From Tethya wilhelma (lineage: Eukaryota > Porifera > Demospongiae > Tethyida > Tethyidae): 64,000 nucleotides of DNA. The notes beneath the pieces are model-generated. The model did no database searches. It was given only the letters and a program-made list of their open reading frames with translations, and was not told the origin of the DNA. Location of the stretch: assembly GCA_964030475.1 (NCBI GenBank), contig CAXIPT010000004.1, forward strand, positions 5,889,786 through 5,953,785. Direction: 5' to 3'. Positions 32,995-48,000 of the stretch are shown here, in pieces. The stretch's first letter is position 1; every line of letters starts with the position of its first letter. The translations under genes were made by a program, and so were the position numbers.

Positions 32995-34841
32995 ATGAGT
33001 GAAGATATCGAGTTGTCCAATGGTACTGCTGTGACCGAACACAGCATGGAGAAAAATCATGTGATCACCACCATCCCCGGTAGCGTGCCCGAGCTAAGAG
33101 AGAATGGCCTACCAGTGGGTGGAGTTGAGACTGGTGAAGACCAAACTAATAGGTAGATATGTGCATAGCTTGAAGTGTGTATATTTGTGTAATTAACAAA
33201 AGGTGTTAAAAGTGGGTGAGATACGCTCATGCAGTGGTTAATAAAATGGCTATATTTTGTACTGTCTATAGCTATCTTTATAGCATGATCACTGAGTCAA
33301 CTTTCGAAATACAGCCACTTTAGACTGAATTCTTTCATTCTAACCTTTGAACCAGCTAGTGTAGAGAAAAAAAAAACCCAAAAATATTTAATTTGCCCGT
33401 AGAATTTCAGTCTAGCAAACATTCAACAGTAGCAAGCATGACTTTTGCCAACCAGTGCATGAATATATAGGTTATCCAGAGATCTAGTATATGGTACACC
33501 CAACATTATGATTGTACAATGTTATGCACTCCACTAGTACATCTGCAGCAGCTACGACACCCACTTCACCCCCTCTGGCTCAGAATCAGAAGAGAACATC
33601 AAGACTGATATCAATGTTTACTGTTGTAAGTCTACATATGTTCAGTTGCTGAGCATACATTGTGTATGTCGATCCGAAGTTTCATTCATACATGTGCTAC
33701 AACTTTGAATTTATAATTTTGTGGTATGATATTGATCACTGTTAAATTTTGGTGTGTTAAAAGTGAAGTGTGTAGTTTTTTGGGGACACTTTACATGTAA
33801 TAGTATAGTACACTTTATTGAAAGTGTGTAGTTTTACTTCCATTTTTCCACACCAAAATTTAAAAGTACATTTTAAGTCTTTCATAAATGTGTATGTCAT
33901 GTGGTGTGTTGTGTCTGTGGCCAACAATTTGTCTCCAGATATCATATATATTATACCAAGTAATTGAGTTTGTAGAAAAACTGAGCCTGTTTTTCAATTC
34001 TGTGCATATTAGAGAAAAATTCTCTGAATCATTATTCCTAAAATTTATGATTGAGATTTGATCTTTTGTTATACGTATGACGTTTGGAGATAGTCACACA
34101 TTTATTTTTTTTCACAACCTTTCATTTTCACGAGCAGTTCAGGTTTGCCTCGATTCTCGACTGGTTGCTGATGATCATCGGCATACTAGCAGCCCTCATA
34201 CATGGAGCAGCTCTACCAGTGGCCATGTACTACTTCGGAGACTTGACGAACGTATTTGTCAACCAATTCACCTCAAAACAGCTCGCCAACACGGAATACT
34301 CCTTTGATCCACTTCAGCTTATCGAAGAGCTTCGAAAACGCCCCCTGATCATTGTTGATCCCAGAATAATCGAGTCTGGATTCATCAACTTCACCAACAT
34401 CACGGGCGGGATTGTCAACTGTAGCTCTGATTATGTCCTACTCCCTCCTGCAGTGAACGTCGATCAAGCGCTTCAAATTGGAGTCACCGAAATCGCTGAA
34501 TGTCTTGAAGATGGTCCTTTCATCGAAGCTGTCAATCGTTACATCATTGCTTTTGTGTGTATAGCTGCTATAGCTTTGATAGCAGGCATCTTTCAAATTT
34601 TCACCTTTCAAGTTTCGAGTGATCTCCAAGTTTATCGAATCAAGCTTCGATTCTACAGTTCCATTCTGAGACAGGAAACAGCATGGTTTGATTCCCATTC
34701 CAGTGGAGAGCTGTCAAGTCGACTGTCAGAGTAAGTCTTACGTGGAAGCATGGATACCCAAGACTAGCTACTGTAGCTCTGTGGGTGGTTAAGAGATTGG
34801 GTGATAGTAAAAGTGTTTACAAATTTGGCCGAGATTCTTTT

Positions 34842-34911
<70 letters not shown>

Positions 34912-36185
34912 ATATGTGTGTGTTGTGTTGTGTTTACTAATGGGTAGGAATGTGTATCTTACAAATTACATGGGCTGCTAATTTTGTTGCATTTTGTCTA
35001 ATAACACTGAAAGTTATTCCTGTGATTACTACCATAACTACCTTCATGTTTGCACGTGTAAAAAATGTAGCAAAAAACAACAAAAATATTTATATTTTAA
35101 GAGTAGCTGTACTTTATACTGTAGATCTGGAGTTGATAGCATGTATTTTATTTTACTTCAAAGGTATAGCTACCTGAAGCTTTACGCTGAAAACTTGCAG
35201 AGCTTACAATGAAGCAAATGTTGCTGCCAATCTGCAAGCCATATGCTGACATGCAATACCATGAATGGTAGTAGCTAGAGGAACAGTTTCAGAATGTGGC
35301 TATAAACCTCAAAAACACAGGTCTCAAGATAAACTCAGACAGTACTATACAGTTGATATAGCACACTGAATGTAATATGGATTCAGTCACAGTTTGTAGC
35401 AACAGTATGTGTACCCCCATAGCTACCATGCAGTCCTAAGTATGCAAGCATAATATTATGAGAACAGTTTCAGAATGTACATGCACATTTCACTTCAAAA
35501 CACAGTTTTCAAGATAAACACAGATATAATAGTACTACAGCTGATAGCTTATTGAATCTGTGTTGCTACCATTATAATACCTTAAAAGTGTGTGTGGTAT
35601 GTTAGCCATATGGGTTCAGTTACATACACCCTACAGGTGTAACATTGCAGTTTACATGCAGTATAATAAAATTATGTTATGATAGAACTTCAAAGTATCT
35701 AAGGCCAAACCTTAAGTAAATTCCAGTGTAAGGTTGAGTAATAGGAGTCCTTTGGTGAGGGTTGCATGTTGAAGCATCACTATGAATGACTGTGTTTAGA
35801 TATTGTATTTCTTAGTTGGACAATAATACTTGCCAACAATGTTTGTCATTGCATGCCTTTTGCTGAAGGGAAGCCTGACAGAATTGGTCTATAGTGTATT
35901 ATATCTCTTGGTCAAAGTGCAAGGTGTTCTTTATCCATACTGACAGATTCCTGTGTTAATGTTACAGTACAGTTGAAGAGAAGCCTACACTCTGTTAAAT
36001 ATAGTTCTTGGGTTTTGATACAAAAGTGCAAGGTGCTTAGGTGTTCTTTATGCATTTTTACTCAGATTCCTGTGTTAATGTACCTGTTCATTTGCTCCTG
36101 TATTTAATGGTGTTTATTGAGGGAAAAATGACAGATATTTGCATGCCTATTATTGTACTACTTAGCTGAGTGTAACATTCACACA

Positions 36186-36232
<47 letters not shown>

Positions 36233-37552
36233 CGACATAGAAAAGATCCACGAAGGCATAGGAGACAAACTAGCCATCTTCATCCAATGGGTCACCACCT
36301 TTGTCGTGGGTTTCATAATAGGTTTCATTCGAGAGTGGAGACTCACACTACTCCTCCTGGGCATCACACCTTTCATAGCCGTTGCCGTAGCTCTTTCTTC
36401 ACTAGTAAGTTTTTAGTAATGGTCATAAGATTCAGCATTCATTATTGTACCTTAACATTGGTAATTTCATATCAACATTCATTGATGTACCTTGATGTTG
36501 GTATATTAGTATAAAATTATTAGTAATGCTATATATAAAAACACAATTTCATTGATATATAATTTTAACAGATTTTCTTGTTTGCCATAGTTACGTATTC
36601 ATGGCAAAATCTGTTCGGTTTTATTTTTGAGGATAGAACCCACATCCATGCACGAGTGCAAATTCTATCAAGATTGCTTCCTTCCATAGAACTGTCCATG
36701 GCAACCATTGTGATGTGTTGCCATGGCTAATGAGCAGTTTGTCAATGGAACACCTCTAAACAGCTAATGAGATGCAACCAATTAAAGTCTAGCTTTTGTT
36801 GAGCAAACAATAGTTGAAGCATCAAACCTTTTATTGCCTATATACCATGATCCAACCCCAGCAGTCCAACCCCACATGTGTGATGTTTAGGTTGTAATTA
36901 ACCACCCTGAAGACTGAAGTATGTTATGTTCAACACCCTATAAACCACACCTACAGTACTGGGTGGAGGAGGGCACTATATCAATGCATGCATGGTGAAC
37001 AGCAATAGACATGTGTTCAGTCTTGGATTACAATGCACTTTAAAAAATGTATATATACCCACATACATTGCACAAACTATTATACCCATAAAGGAATTTA
37101 AATGACATTTGAATGGCTAATGATGTGTACATTAGCTCATGCTAATGTGATGCATGGGGTGATCATGAGAGTATGTCAGACCATTTTTTTTCTCCAGCTG
37201 ACACATGTTTATGGTCACTGAGTAACACACCCAAACTGATGTCACCATTAGGCAATCGTTATGGTCCTTGGGTTACACACCCTAACTGATGTGTGACACC
37301 ACTAGGCAATGATTTATGGCACCCAGCCCAGTTCATAATAATGTACATACACAATGTCATGCATGCTCAGTATGTATATAGCTACACAGTATGCAAACAT
37401 TATACATTATACACCAACACAATGCTCCAGCCTATAATATTATGTGTTGTCTAGGGCTGCTTGGTAACTGAATACTCCAGCTGTTTCAATGTACATACTA
37501 GGTGTGTATGGCTTTCATAACAATAGCAAAGCTAACCATATCATGTGTCATC

Positions 37553-37605
<53 letters not shown>

Positions 37606-37772
37606 CCTCTCTCTCCTTCCAGCTCATCATCTCTCTCACCTCCAGAGAGCAGGAGAGGTTGGCTACAGCTAGTGCTATTGTTGAAGAGGTGTTGTCTTCC
37701 ATTAGAACTGTTGTAGCTTTTGGTGGTGAGAATGTGGAATCCAAAAGGTACACAATTGTTTTTTTTTGGTTT

Positions 37773-37822
<50 letters not shown>

Positions 37823-38566
37823 CACATCATACAACTTATACTAATCAGCTATTGTTTGTTTATCCATTCCCTGTTGTTTCCACCCCTCTCTCTAGATACA
37901 ATGATAGCCTTAAAAAGGTCAAATTCATTGAAAACATCCGGGGCCTAACCAGTGGGGTGAGCATTGGCATCATTTACTTCTTCATATTCATTTGCTATGC
38001 CGTGGGATTCTGGTGAGTGTGTATGTATGTATGTATGTACCTAGGGGATCGAGGATACATGTAGTTTCATTCCCATTCCAGCTGTTACTTTAATTTTTAT
38101 GGAATATAGTGTGCAAACACATTAGCAAAGGAATTACAAGCATGCAATTATCAATTACTAATGGGACCTGTCTGCATGGTTGGTGCGTGCATATATTATC
38201 TTCAGGTATCAGGTAAAATTATCAGGTCAATCATTCAACATTGCCTCTGTTTACAGGGAGAGTGTAAAAGTTAGAGGCAATATTGTAATTCTCATGATGA
38301 AAACACCTCTCACAAACATTGACTCAGACTGACCAATAATCACCTGATAGTGGTTGCTATGTACTTTATACATAACAACACTACTGTTGTTTTGAAGCCT
38401 ATTATGTGATGACAAGGGTTGTCCAGATGTCTTGCTATGATTGCTGACTAGGTAGTCTAAGCCTTACAACAACAGTCAATGAATATTAATATTATTACAG
38501 TCCCTGCTGTGATAAACAATAAACCACTATGCGTACTTTCACACACATGTAGCCACGTACGGGTTA

Positions 38567-38601
<35 letters not shown>

Positions 38602-41600
38602 TACTAAAACACTCAGGTTCAGCGCATGGTTGCTCTCCGAAGAAATAATACAAGCAGGAGATGTACTCACTGTAAGTCTTACTCACCATCTGTAGATCTG
38701 TGATCAACTAACTAGCGTCATATATACATCCCCAGGCATGATGTCAATCACATGACCATTATTTCACCCTCTCCCTGGGCCCTTTTGTGACTATTTGGTT
38801 CATTGGCACCATGCATGCAGTTAGTAATGTAGTCCGCGAGAATTAATGAAGTTTAAGATATTCTTATCTAGGCTACAACAGGCTAAGCAGATGAGTATAG
38901 CCTCGTCCTAGTGCATGCAGATTAGCCCCTTCTTCCCTGAAAGATAATTAAGGTGGGAGGGGCATGCTTGAGAATGTAGGCTGGCAGTAGGGAATTTTTT
39001 TCTAGTTTCTCTGCAATTTACTTATCTATCTTTTGGGCTAGCCTTGTACCCCCTTTGAAAGGTCAAAAGGGGAGCCTGCATAGGTAGGAGACTGTTATTG
39101 TTTTTCCTGTTTTGAGCAGTTACAGGAAGTGACCTTTTTGAGGTCAATAATTTAGCATTTTATTTTGTCCCAATATCTTGTGTACATGTGTGTGTATTCA
39201 AATTGTGCTAATATTCAGCCAATGAATATACTGAACATGTAGGCATTAATGAATGTAATTAGGTGGTAATCAACTGCACTATGATGAATAAACATTCCAT
39301 ACTAACACCCCCCCCCCCCCCCCCCCCCCCCCCCNTCAAATGTACAGGTGTTCTTTGCTGTTTTGATTGGTGCATTCTCTCTCGGACAAGCCGTCCCTTA
39401 CTTCCAGAAGCTGGTCACTGCAGCTGGAGCATCCATACCAATCTATGACATCATTGATAGGGTAAGGGGTCGTCAGAATAAAAAATTCCAACTTCAACCA
39501 GAGCTGTAGTATTCTACCAAAAGAACATTAATTTTAATTGCAGGATACATTCCACTTGGTACAAGGCCTTGAGCAATAATTATAACAAGCTATGTAGTTA
39601 TTTCCCTGCGGCCAAAATAACTACAATAAGAGTACAAGTAGAACAAATTGCTTCCATTATCCAAAGCTCTTTAATGTGTTGTACTTGTCAAGTACTCAAA
39701 TACCCCAGCCTAGCTGTCTGGTATTATCAATTTATTTTAATTTTGAAAGTATTATATAGCTCTTAGGTAGCCTCGTTCCCAGGCCTTCTGCGTGCTGCTA
39801 GTATTGGTTTATTAAGTTGACGATCTTTACCATTTTCGTAATTTTTTAGCACGCAGAAGGCCTGGTGAACGAAATCACGTGAATGACATCAGAAAACTTG
39901 TAGCGTAGGCGGCCTAACCGCAAGCAAGACTTGAAGATTTTTTTCTTGTGCACAAGCCCGCGAAGCAAGACAAAAGAGCAGCGTTTTTTGTCAGAGTAGC
40001 ACAGCACTGCGCTAGGCAATGCCTGCCAAAATGTCTCAAAGCAGCAAGAAAGTTTGAGCAAAAAGAACCGATATCTGGACATATCACTCATATCTAAGGT
40101 CAAACTAAGTCCAAATTTATGTTTACTTGGCTGTTTTGTCTGGTCTTGATCTTTTGACTTCTGTCATCTGGCCTTCAAGCTCAGATTAGCTGCGCTTGTA
40201 GTCTAGCTCCAGGCCAAAGCGCTAGCGCGCAGCATTGGCTCACAAAATTATTCACAAACTGATGATGTCATAATTATGCAAAATACGTGGGCAGTCTAAG
40301 CAGTCCTGCCCACGCGCAAAATCACTTGTCTACCATGCGTCTACCCTCGTTTCCCAGGCCCTCTGCGTGCTTAAATAAAATTATCTGGTAAGGATCGTCA
40401 ACGTAATAAATCAACAATAGTAGCACGCAGAGGGCCTGGGGACGAGGCTAGCTCTTAGGGTAATGCATGGTCCTGTCCTAAAGTAAATGATCAGTTGATC
40501 ACTTATAATTCATTGACTTACATTAATATTTCAATGTGTAGGAGCCAGCAATAGGGCTAGTGAGTGAGACTTCATCTCTGAAGATCAATGATGGGAGCAT
40601 TGAGTTCAAGAATGTGGACTTCTCTTATCCCACAAGACCTGATATTCAGGTACATTACACGTTCATGGCTACTACACATACACAGTGGCACACAATATCC
40701 AAAACAACTATAAATTATATTGTATTATATTATGCATAATATGCATATGTGTATAGAAAATAAACATTAAGGATGATCCAAGATATTATACGTATGTACA
40801 TGTACATAGCAACTCTCACTAGCAAGACTTAGTGTGCTTTTTGAGCCTTATCCACTGGATGCATGATACCGTATAGCGGGTAATTTTCGTGGGGGAAAAT
40901 TTTGCGAGTTTCGCAGTTTGGCAGCTTTCCGCAAAAATTTCCCCCCACAAAATTTTGTAAGGTACGAGGTCGTCACGTAATGTTGAGCACACAATCCATG
41001 AAAATTTTCTCCACGAATTTCTATTCGAGACGAAAACGCAAAAATTTTCCCCCACAAAAAATCCCCGCTATACGATAGAACCATTATTTTTTCAGATTAC
41101 TTCTACACAACTTTATCATTTCAATGATGATCGATCAATATCTTTAATCTCCACTTGTACATGCATTAGTAAGGAACAAACTAATTCACAAAGACAGTTA
41201 TAGAATTGAAGTTCAATTAATGTACGTGTGCATGAAGTTATTGTTTTCCTTGACTTGCAGGTGTTGAAGAACTTTTCCCTAAGAGTTGAACCGGGACAGA
41301 CTGTGGCCCTCGTTGGTCCTAGTGGGAGTGGCAAGTCAACAGCCATACAACTGCTGCTGCGTCTGTACGATACTAGTGGAGGACAGGTATAGTGATATGC
41401 TAAAATTCTTATCAGTTTTTGGGGTTTTTTATACATACTACACCTGTAGATCTCAATGTTAGGCACTTGAGTGCATGGCACAACCTTTTGTCAATAATAT
41501 TGATTTGCTAGATATTTGCCTGAGCAAGCATTCGGGGGTGTAGAAGATCGTTAAGACCATTTTGAATTTCTTGTATGAAGAATCATTAAGAGCTAATTTA

Positions 41601-41950
41601 TGCAATTCAGTGCCATAATGTTATGCATACAGGTATTGGTTGGTGGCAATGATGCTAAGGAATTATCCATCAACTTGTTGCGTTCCAATATCGGTCTCGT
41701 TGGACAGGAGCCTGTTCTCTTTGACACAACTGTGGCTACTAACATCAGCTTTGGTAAAGAAGGAGCCACCATGGAGAAGATTGAACAGGCTGCAAAAGAT
41801 GCCAACGCTCACTCGTTTGTTTCTGAGATGCCAGATGGATACAACACACAAGTTGGTATGTGATGGTACTGTACATGCTGTTGTTATGATGGTTATCTTT
41901 ATCTACGTAGTGAAATTTATCTGTAGGTGAAAGGAAACTTTAATGCTGTG

Positions 41951-42005
<55 letters not shown>

Positions 42006-45000
42006 ACACTCACACTCACTCACACAACTTCAGGCAAACAAGGAGCTCAAATGAGTGGAGGACAAAAACAACGTATAGCAATCGCCCGTGCTCTAATCAG
42101 AAACCCTCGCATCCTTCTCCTAGACGACGCCACGTCAGCACTCGACTCGGACAGTGAATCTATCGTCCAGGCCGCGCTCGACCGAGCACGAGAAGGTCGT
42201 ACAACAATCATAGTCTCTCATCGACTATCGACGATTCAAAGTGCCGACGTGATTGCATACATTGATCGTGGCACCATTGTGGAGCTTGGTAGCCATGATG
42301 ACCTGATGAAAATGAAAGGTGCTTACTACGGTCTGGTCACAACACAGTACGCAACGGTCGATGAAGCCAACCAGGCTACTATGAAGGAAGAGGTGGATGG
42401 TGCAAGCCGTGTTGAAGATCGAGTAGAGTCGAAAGAGACCGTTCTGCAACCACAAAGAAAACAAAGTTCTTTGAGGAGATCTTTAAACAGGATGTCTTCT
42501 TCACTGGATGGGAAAACCAACGACGTGGAGATGTCGGAAGATGACAAGAGTGTCTCGTGGTTTCGTATTCTCTTCACAAACCGTCACAAGTGCTTCTTTG
42601 TGTTTTTTCTCGGCCTAGTCGGTGCTGCAGTCCAAGGTATCATCTTCCCGATGTTTGCTTACTTCTTTGGTCAAGTTCTGCGAGTGTTTACGCTGCCGTT
42701 CAATCAAGTGCTTGGAGCTGTTCATGTGTGGGCTGGTACATTTTTGATTCTTGGATTTGGCTCTGGTCTGGCTACGTGGGCAAAGGTAAATTAAATTTTA
42801 CATTTCTACAATGTACATAAAGTAAAACATGCAGATTTTTACGTAAAAAAAGGAAATGGCTATTGAGTATTTCATTACATCTTTATGTGTACATTAAGGT
42901 TTAAAAGGGTGGAGGAACTAGCAAGGGAATACATAACATGATCTGTAGATTTGAGAGAAACAGTATAGAAATTTTTTACATGATTATGTACTATGTACAA
43001 TATTATGATTTTTGGAAAACAAAGGTATTTATGTATTCTTTTATCCCACACCTGCACACTCAAATGTGTACAGAATTTCTTCCTTACCTTATTTGGAAGT
43101 GAGCTGACCTTTAACTTGAGGTCACAAGCTTTCAAGTCGATCCTGAAGCAAGAGATTGGTTGGTTTGATAGCAAGAAGAATTCTACCGGTGCTTTGACTG
43201 CCAGACTGGCAAATGCCAACCAAGTGCAATGGGTAAGTGATCCATAAAACTATCCAATAATGATGTGAAATTTTTGCCTGTTTCGATTTGAATTTGGTTA
43301 GATCACCATATTATGTTGCCATGCACTTGCTTGTGAAATTTTTGGTAGTTAAATGATTGTCATATAATTATAATCCCTGTCACTCTTTCAGGCTGTTGGA
43401 GTTGAATTCGGCACACTAGTTGAGACGGCCACGAGTATCTTGGTCGCTCTCATCCTCTCCTTTGCTGTCAACTGGCTCCTCACCATCGTTGTATTGGGCT
43501 ACATCCCTCTGGAGATCTTTGCCGCTCTCTTTCAGCTCCTTGTTCTCTCGTTGCACACTTCACAGTACAAGAGAGCCAATGAAGAAGGAATCAAGGTTGT
43601 ACTACAATTTTTTTTTTATCAACACAAACAAAGATTCTTCCAAATGTATAGCGGGCTATAGTAACAGACTATGGGTTGATTTTTTTGTTAAATTTTTTTG
43701 TTTTTTTTTAATTTTTTTTTTGTCCTTCTGAATCAATTTTTGCATACTATACCCATATTGCAATACCCCCTGCAGCATGCAGTCTTTTTCATACTTGTGG
43801 TCTTGCTGTATATGTGTCTCCCCATATGCCGCCTGTATCATTCAAGTTATTGCAAGTTTGTTTATTTTCCTGTAGATTGCCACTGACTCTATCAACAACC
43901 ATCAAACTGTTCATGCTCTCTCTACTGAAGATAAATTCTATCAGATGTACAAAACGACCATTCAGAAGTCTATAAGGTATATGTGACTCTCAATTATAGT
44001 GAAAAATTCTCTATAACTCAATTGAAATAAACAATTGCGTTGTTGTACTTTACTAAATTTCATCTACTTAGTCTACACCTTACAATGGTTAAATTATATG
44101 GGCAGATTGCTATAATATAGATTTGCTCTATTTAGCCAAAATTCAACTGTCCAGCTCTATATTAAATTTTGGATAATAGAGGTTGCACTGCATATATTCC
44201 ATAAGCTATAGAAGTTTTTATCCTGTGATTATTACGGTGATAACTGTAGTTTTTTTGTGTGTGACAACTATATAGATGTTTCTTTTATTATCGAAAGCCT
44301 AAAGCTGAAATTTAATTCTCTTCTGTGATTAAGACCACTTTGTCTCCTTAGAGCATATAAGAGATGGTCTTGATGCAATACAATGCTCTTCATGCAGCTT
44401 TGTCATAATCATTATTAGTAACATTGACACTGAATTATTATTAGTTCCACAGAGAATTTATTCTCCTTGTGACTATTGACTTGTGACGCCTATAGCACTT
44501 AATAGAATTACTTTTTAGAAGCAAGTGGCCATGTAATATATAGCCTATAGGGTATTATCATGCACGTGCATGCGCAGCCATGTTATAGATCATATTATTA
44601 CAATAATAATATTACATAAATGCCTGCTGGAGCTAGCTGTGCAGTACTACATGGCATGCATCAGTACAATAATATTATACAGATTAATCAGGCTGGGCAT
44701 TGTGTACATTCCAGGATGCATGACATTGTGTTGCCATGGTATTATAATCACGGATGTTTGCAGTTCATAATTATGATCATTATAATTATTATTACGACCT
44801 TAATTTACCTGGAATATAGTGATAGCTGATCGATCCGTGATGCACGTGTACATGTGTATGAAATTACCTGAAATACGTAAGAGCTAGCACAGTGACATGT
44901 ATATACTGGTCCATGTTCCCTTTTCCTGACTATAATAATTATTATATGAAAATACAAAAACTTACACATTGCTTTTGAGTTAATCATAATTATGATGGCA

Positions 45001-48000
45001 AAACGATTTGCTATCCAACTCATTTCACACATGCAAGCTGTTTGAAACTGTTTATTTAACTGTAAACAAAGTAGCTAAATAGTATACTATAAATATTTTG
45101 ATGTGTTTTATGTAACTATTAGTAATACTATTGTATAAAGCATTTGGAATCTGCATGTTCGTATAAGTTCCTACATATCACTGCACATAGAGTTCAATAA
45201 GCCCCAATGCCACATTTTCATTATTTACTCCCTCATCGTGACACACCCTCACTTCAATGTTGTCCCTGGTTGGTTGCTGGAGCTCCTTACAAAACCATGG
45301 AGGACTGTGAAGATCACAGCACGTACTCTGATCACTACAGCCCACTCCATCCCAAAGAGGATTCTCAGGATAAAATTTTCCAAATTGAAAGTAATTTTCC
45401 GAAGCAGTCTCACAGAACCAGTCTTCTCCGATAAATGGTGGAACAATGCCAGTGTACCAAAGATAAGGCCTCGTACAAGGACACATATGACTTATATAAC
45501 CTACACCATTAGCGTCTAGACCCGCAACAAATGACCAAATATGTTTGCGAGGGGAAAATCCGTACGTAACACTCACTCCATCCATGTATGGGTCATCAAG
45601 AGTGTACCACTGTCGAACAAAGTAACGGTGAAAAGCATCAGGCGTGCCCTCTTGATAACCAACGATTCGGCCACACACACGATTGTAGGAGAAACAATTT
45701 GTACTCAAGAAAGCAGGAAGACAAGAATCTGTTTGTTGAGCACTGCGTTTGCATGCTCTTACACCATCTCTAGTGATCGGTTCCATGCCGTGAGGACAGA
45801 TGGTATTAGGATCACTCATATTCAGAAATGCAATCCGAGTCCAGGCTCCATTTGAGTTACTGCAACCACATGGAATTTCTGTCATTGCACAATGTACTTT
45901 TACTATATTTCCACCATATGCCCGAATCCAGTAGTCTCCTGACGCACTTGAAGGGTTTTCAGTGGAAATCTGATCACAAGAAAGAGCTGGATTCTCTTCA
46001 CATTCTCCCAAATTGCATTCTTGCAGTGAATAAAGGAGGTCTTGAATATCTTCACTGATTTTACTTCGAGTTGCATGAAAAATATCATCTCGATCTCCGT
46101 CTAGAGGACAGGTGTTTTGAAATTTTTGTTGGAGTACTATCTTTGGTTTGTAGTACTTTGGAATGACTTCTTTGCAATTGATTACAGTCAGGATAGACAA
46201 AAATGTAATCAGTAGAGTCATCGTGTTTGTCAGCAATAGATTTCGTGGGTTTTTTTTTCACATATAATAATAATCACTGACTATATAATTTATTTTTTGT
46301 TTTCTAGCTGTCACAAAATACATGCATGTAGCTGAGTCCAGCTAGACTTTAACTGTTTCTTGTGTAAGCGAAAGACTAGTCTTGACAGCATTATGTAACG
46401 TACTCAATATATTATAGGAGTTATGAACACTTAGACAATAATATTAGAATATGATAATTGTCTAGTTGTCTTGCAGAGTATAGGTCCTAATCAAGCTAGG
46501 GCCCTGGGGATGATCTTGAAGCGACTAGCTGTATAGGTGTGTCAAGCCGAACTATTTAGGGAATTGTTTGACCACTCTAATGCAGTCTCAAAGCACTTAC
46601 TGAATAAGTGCACATGCATGTCTTGTAATCCCCTTTATAACTGTTCAAGGATTTTGTACACATACTAGTACACCAGCTGTAAACCTTATTTTTCATACCC
46701 AGTATTGTAGCAATCTTTCAAAAAAATGCTTACTTGATTAGCATTAATTGTTTTTGATTGCCACTAAATTGCAGCATGCAGACTTTCCAGTTTTATGCAT
46801 GATACCTGTATTAAAATTTTATTTTAACTGTTTTAGTGTCCTTTAATCAGATATATAATTCTAAGCTGAAATTTAATTCTCCTCAGTCTGTGATTAGGAT
46901 CACTTTGTCTCTTAGATCAATTAAAATGGTCTTGATGTGAATACCATTATAATGCTCTTGATAGTTTTGATGAAAGAGCTTTGTCATAATATATAGTGAC
47001 ATCAACACTGCATGAGCTAGAACTCTCTTTTTGATTGTACCTTTGTGACGCATGTAGCACTTAATTGAATTACTCTTCGGAAGCCGAGCGGCCACATTAT
47101 AGCCTGTACAGTATAATATCATGTACATGCATGCAGTCGATCGTGCATGCACACACAGCCAGTTATAGATTATGTCACATTACATGCATAAATGAATGCC
47201 TGCGTGCAAGTGTAGTATCAGTACAGTTTAATCAGGCTGAGCATTGTGTATAAATTATATACATTCTTGGATGCATGCATGCATGCATGCATAACACTGT
47301 TGCCATGCGTGACATTATAGATGTTTGCAGGCCACGCTTTACATGGATTAAGGTGATAGCTGATGTGTGTGCATGCAAGAAATTACTTGAAATATGTTAG
47401 AGCTAGCACAATGTCATGCATATACTGGTCAATGTTCCCATCAGTTTCCTGACTATGAAAATATAACTAGTGTTTGAAATGAGTTGGGTGACAAATATAT
47501 TTTTGCCTTCATACTATTAATTCGAAAGCAATTTAATGTGTAAGTTTTTGAAACTGTTTTTTAATTGTACAAAATAGTAAACTATAAATATTTTGATTTG
47601 GTTTATGTAGCTATATATTAGAAATACTGTTGTTATAAATCATTTGGAATCTGTCAATATAAGTTGCTATATTACTGCACATAGAGTTCAATAAGCCCTA
47701 ATGCCACATTTTCATTATTTACTGCCTCATCTTGACACACCCTTACTTCAATGTTGTCCCTGGTTGGTTGCTGGAGCTCCTTACAAAACCACGGAGGATT
47801 GTGAAGATTACAGCACGTACTCTGATCACTACAGCCCACTCCATCCCAAAGAGGATTCTCAGGATAAAATTTTCCAATTTGATAGTGATTTTCCGAAGCG
47901 GTCTCACAGAACCAGTCTTCTTTGATAAATGGTGGAACAATGCCAGTGTACCGAAGATAAGGTCTCGTACAAGGACACATGTGACTTATAGCCCAACTTT

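Noticed and set aside
45207..45519. Plus-strand frames opposite the fibrinogen-like genes
   Set aside because: They recur at each paralogue only because the minus-strand coding sequence is conserved; no domain or splice context of their own.
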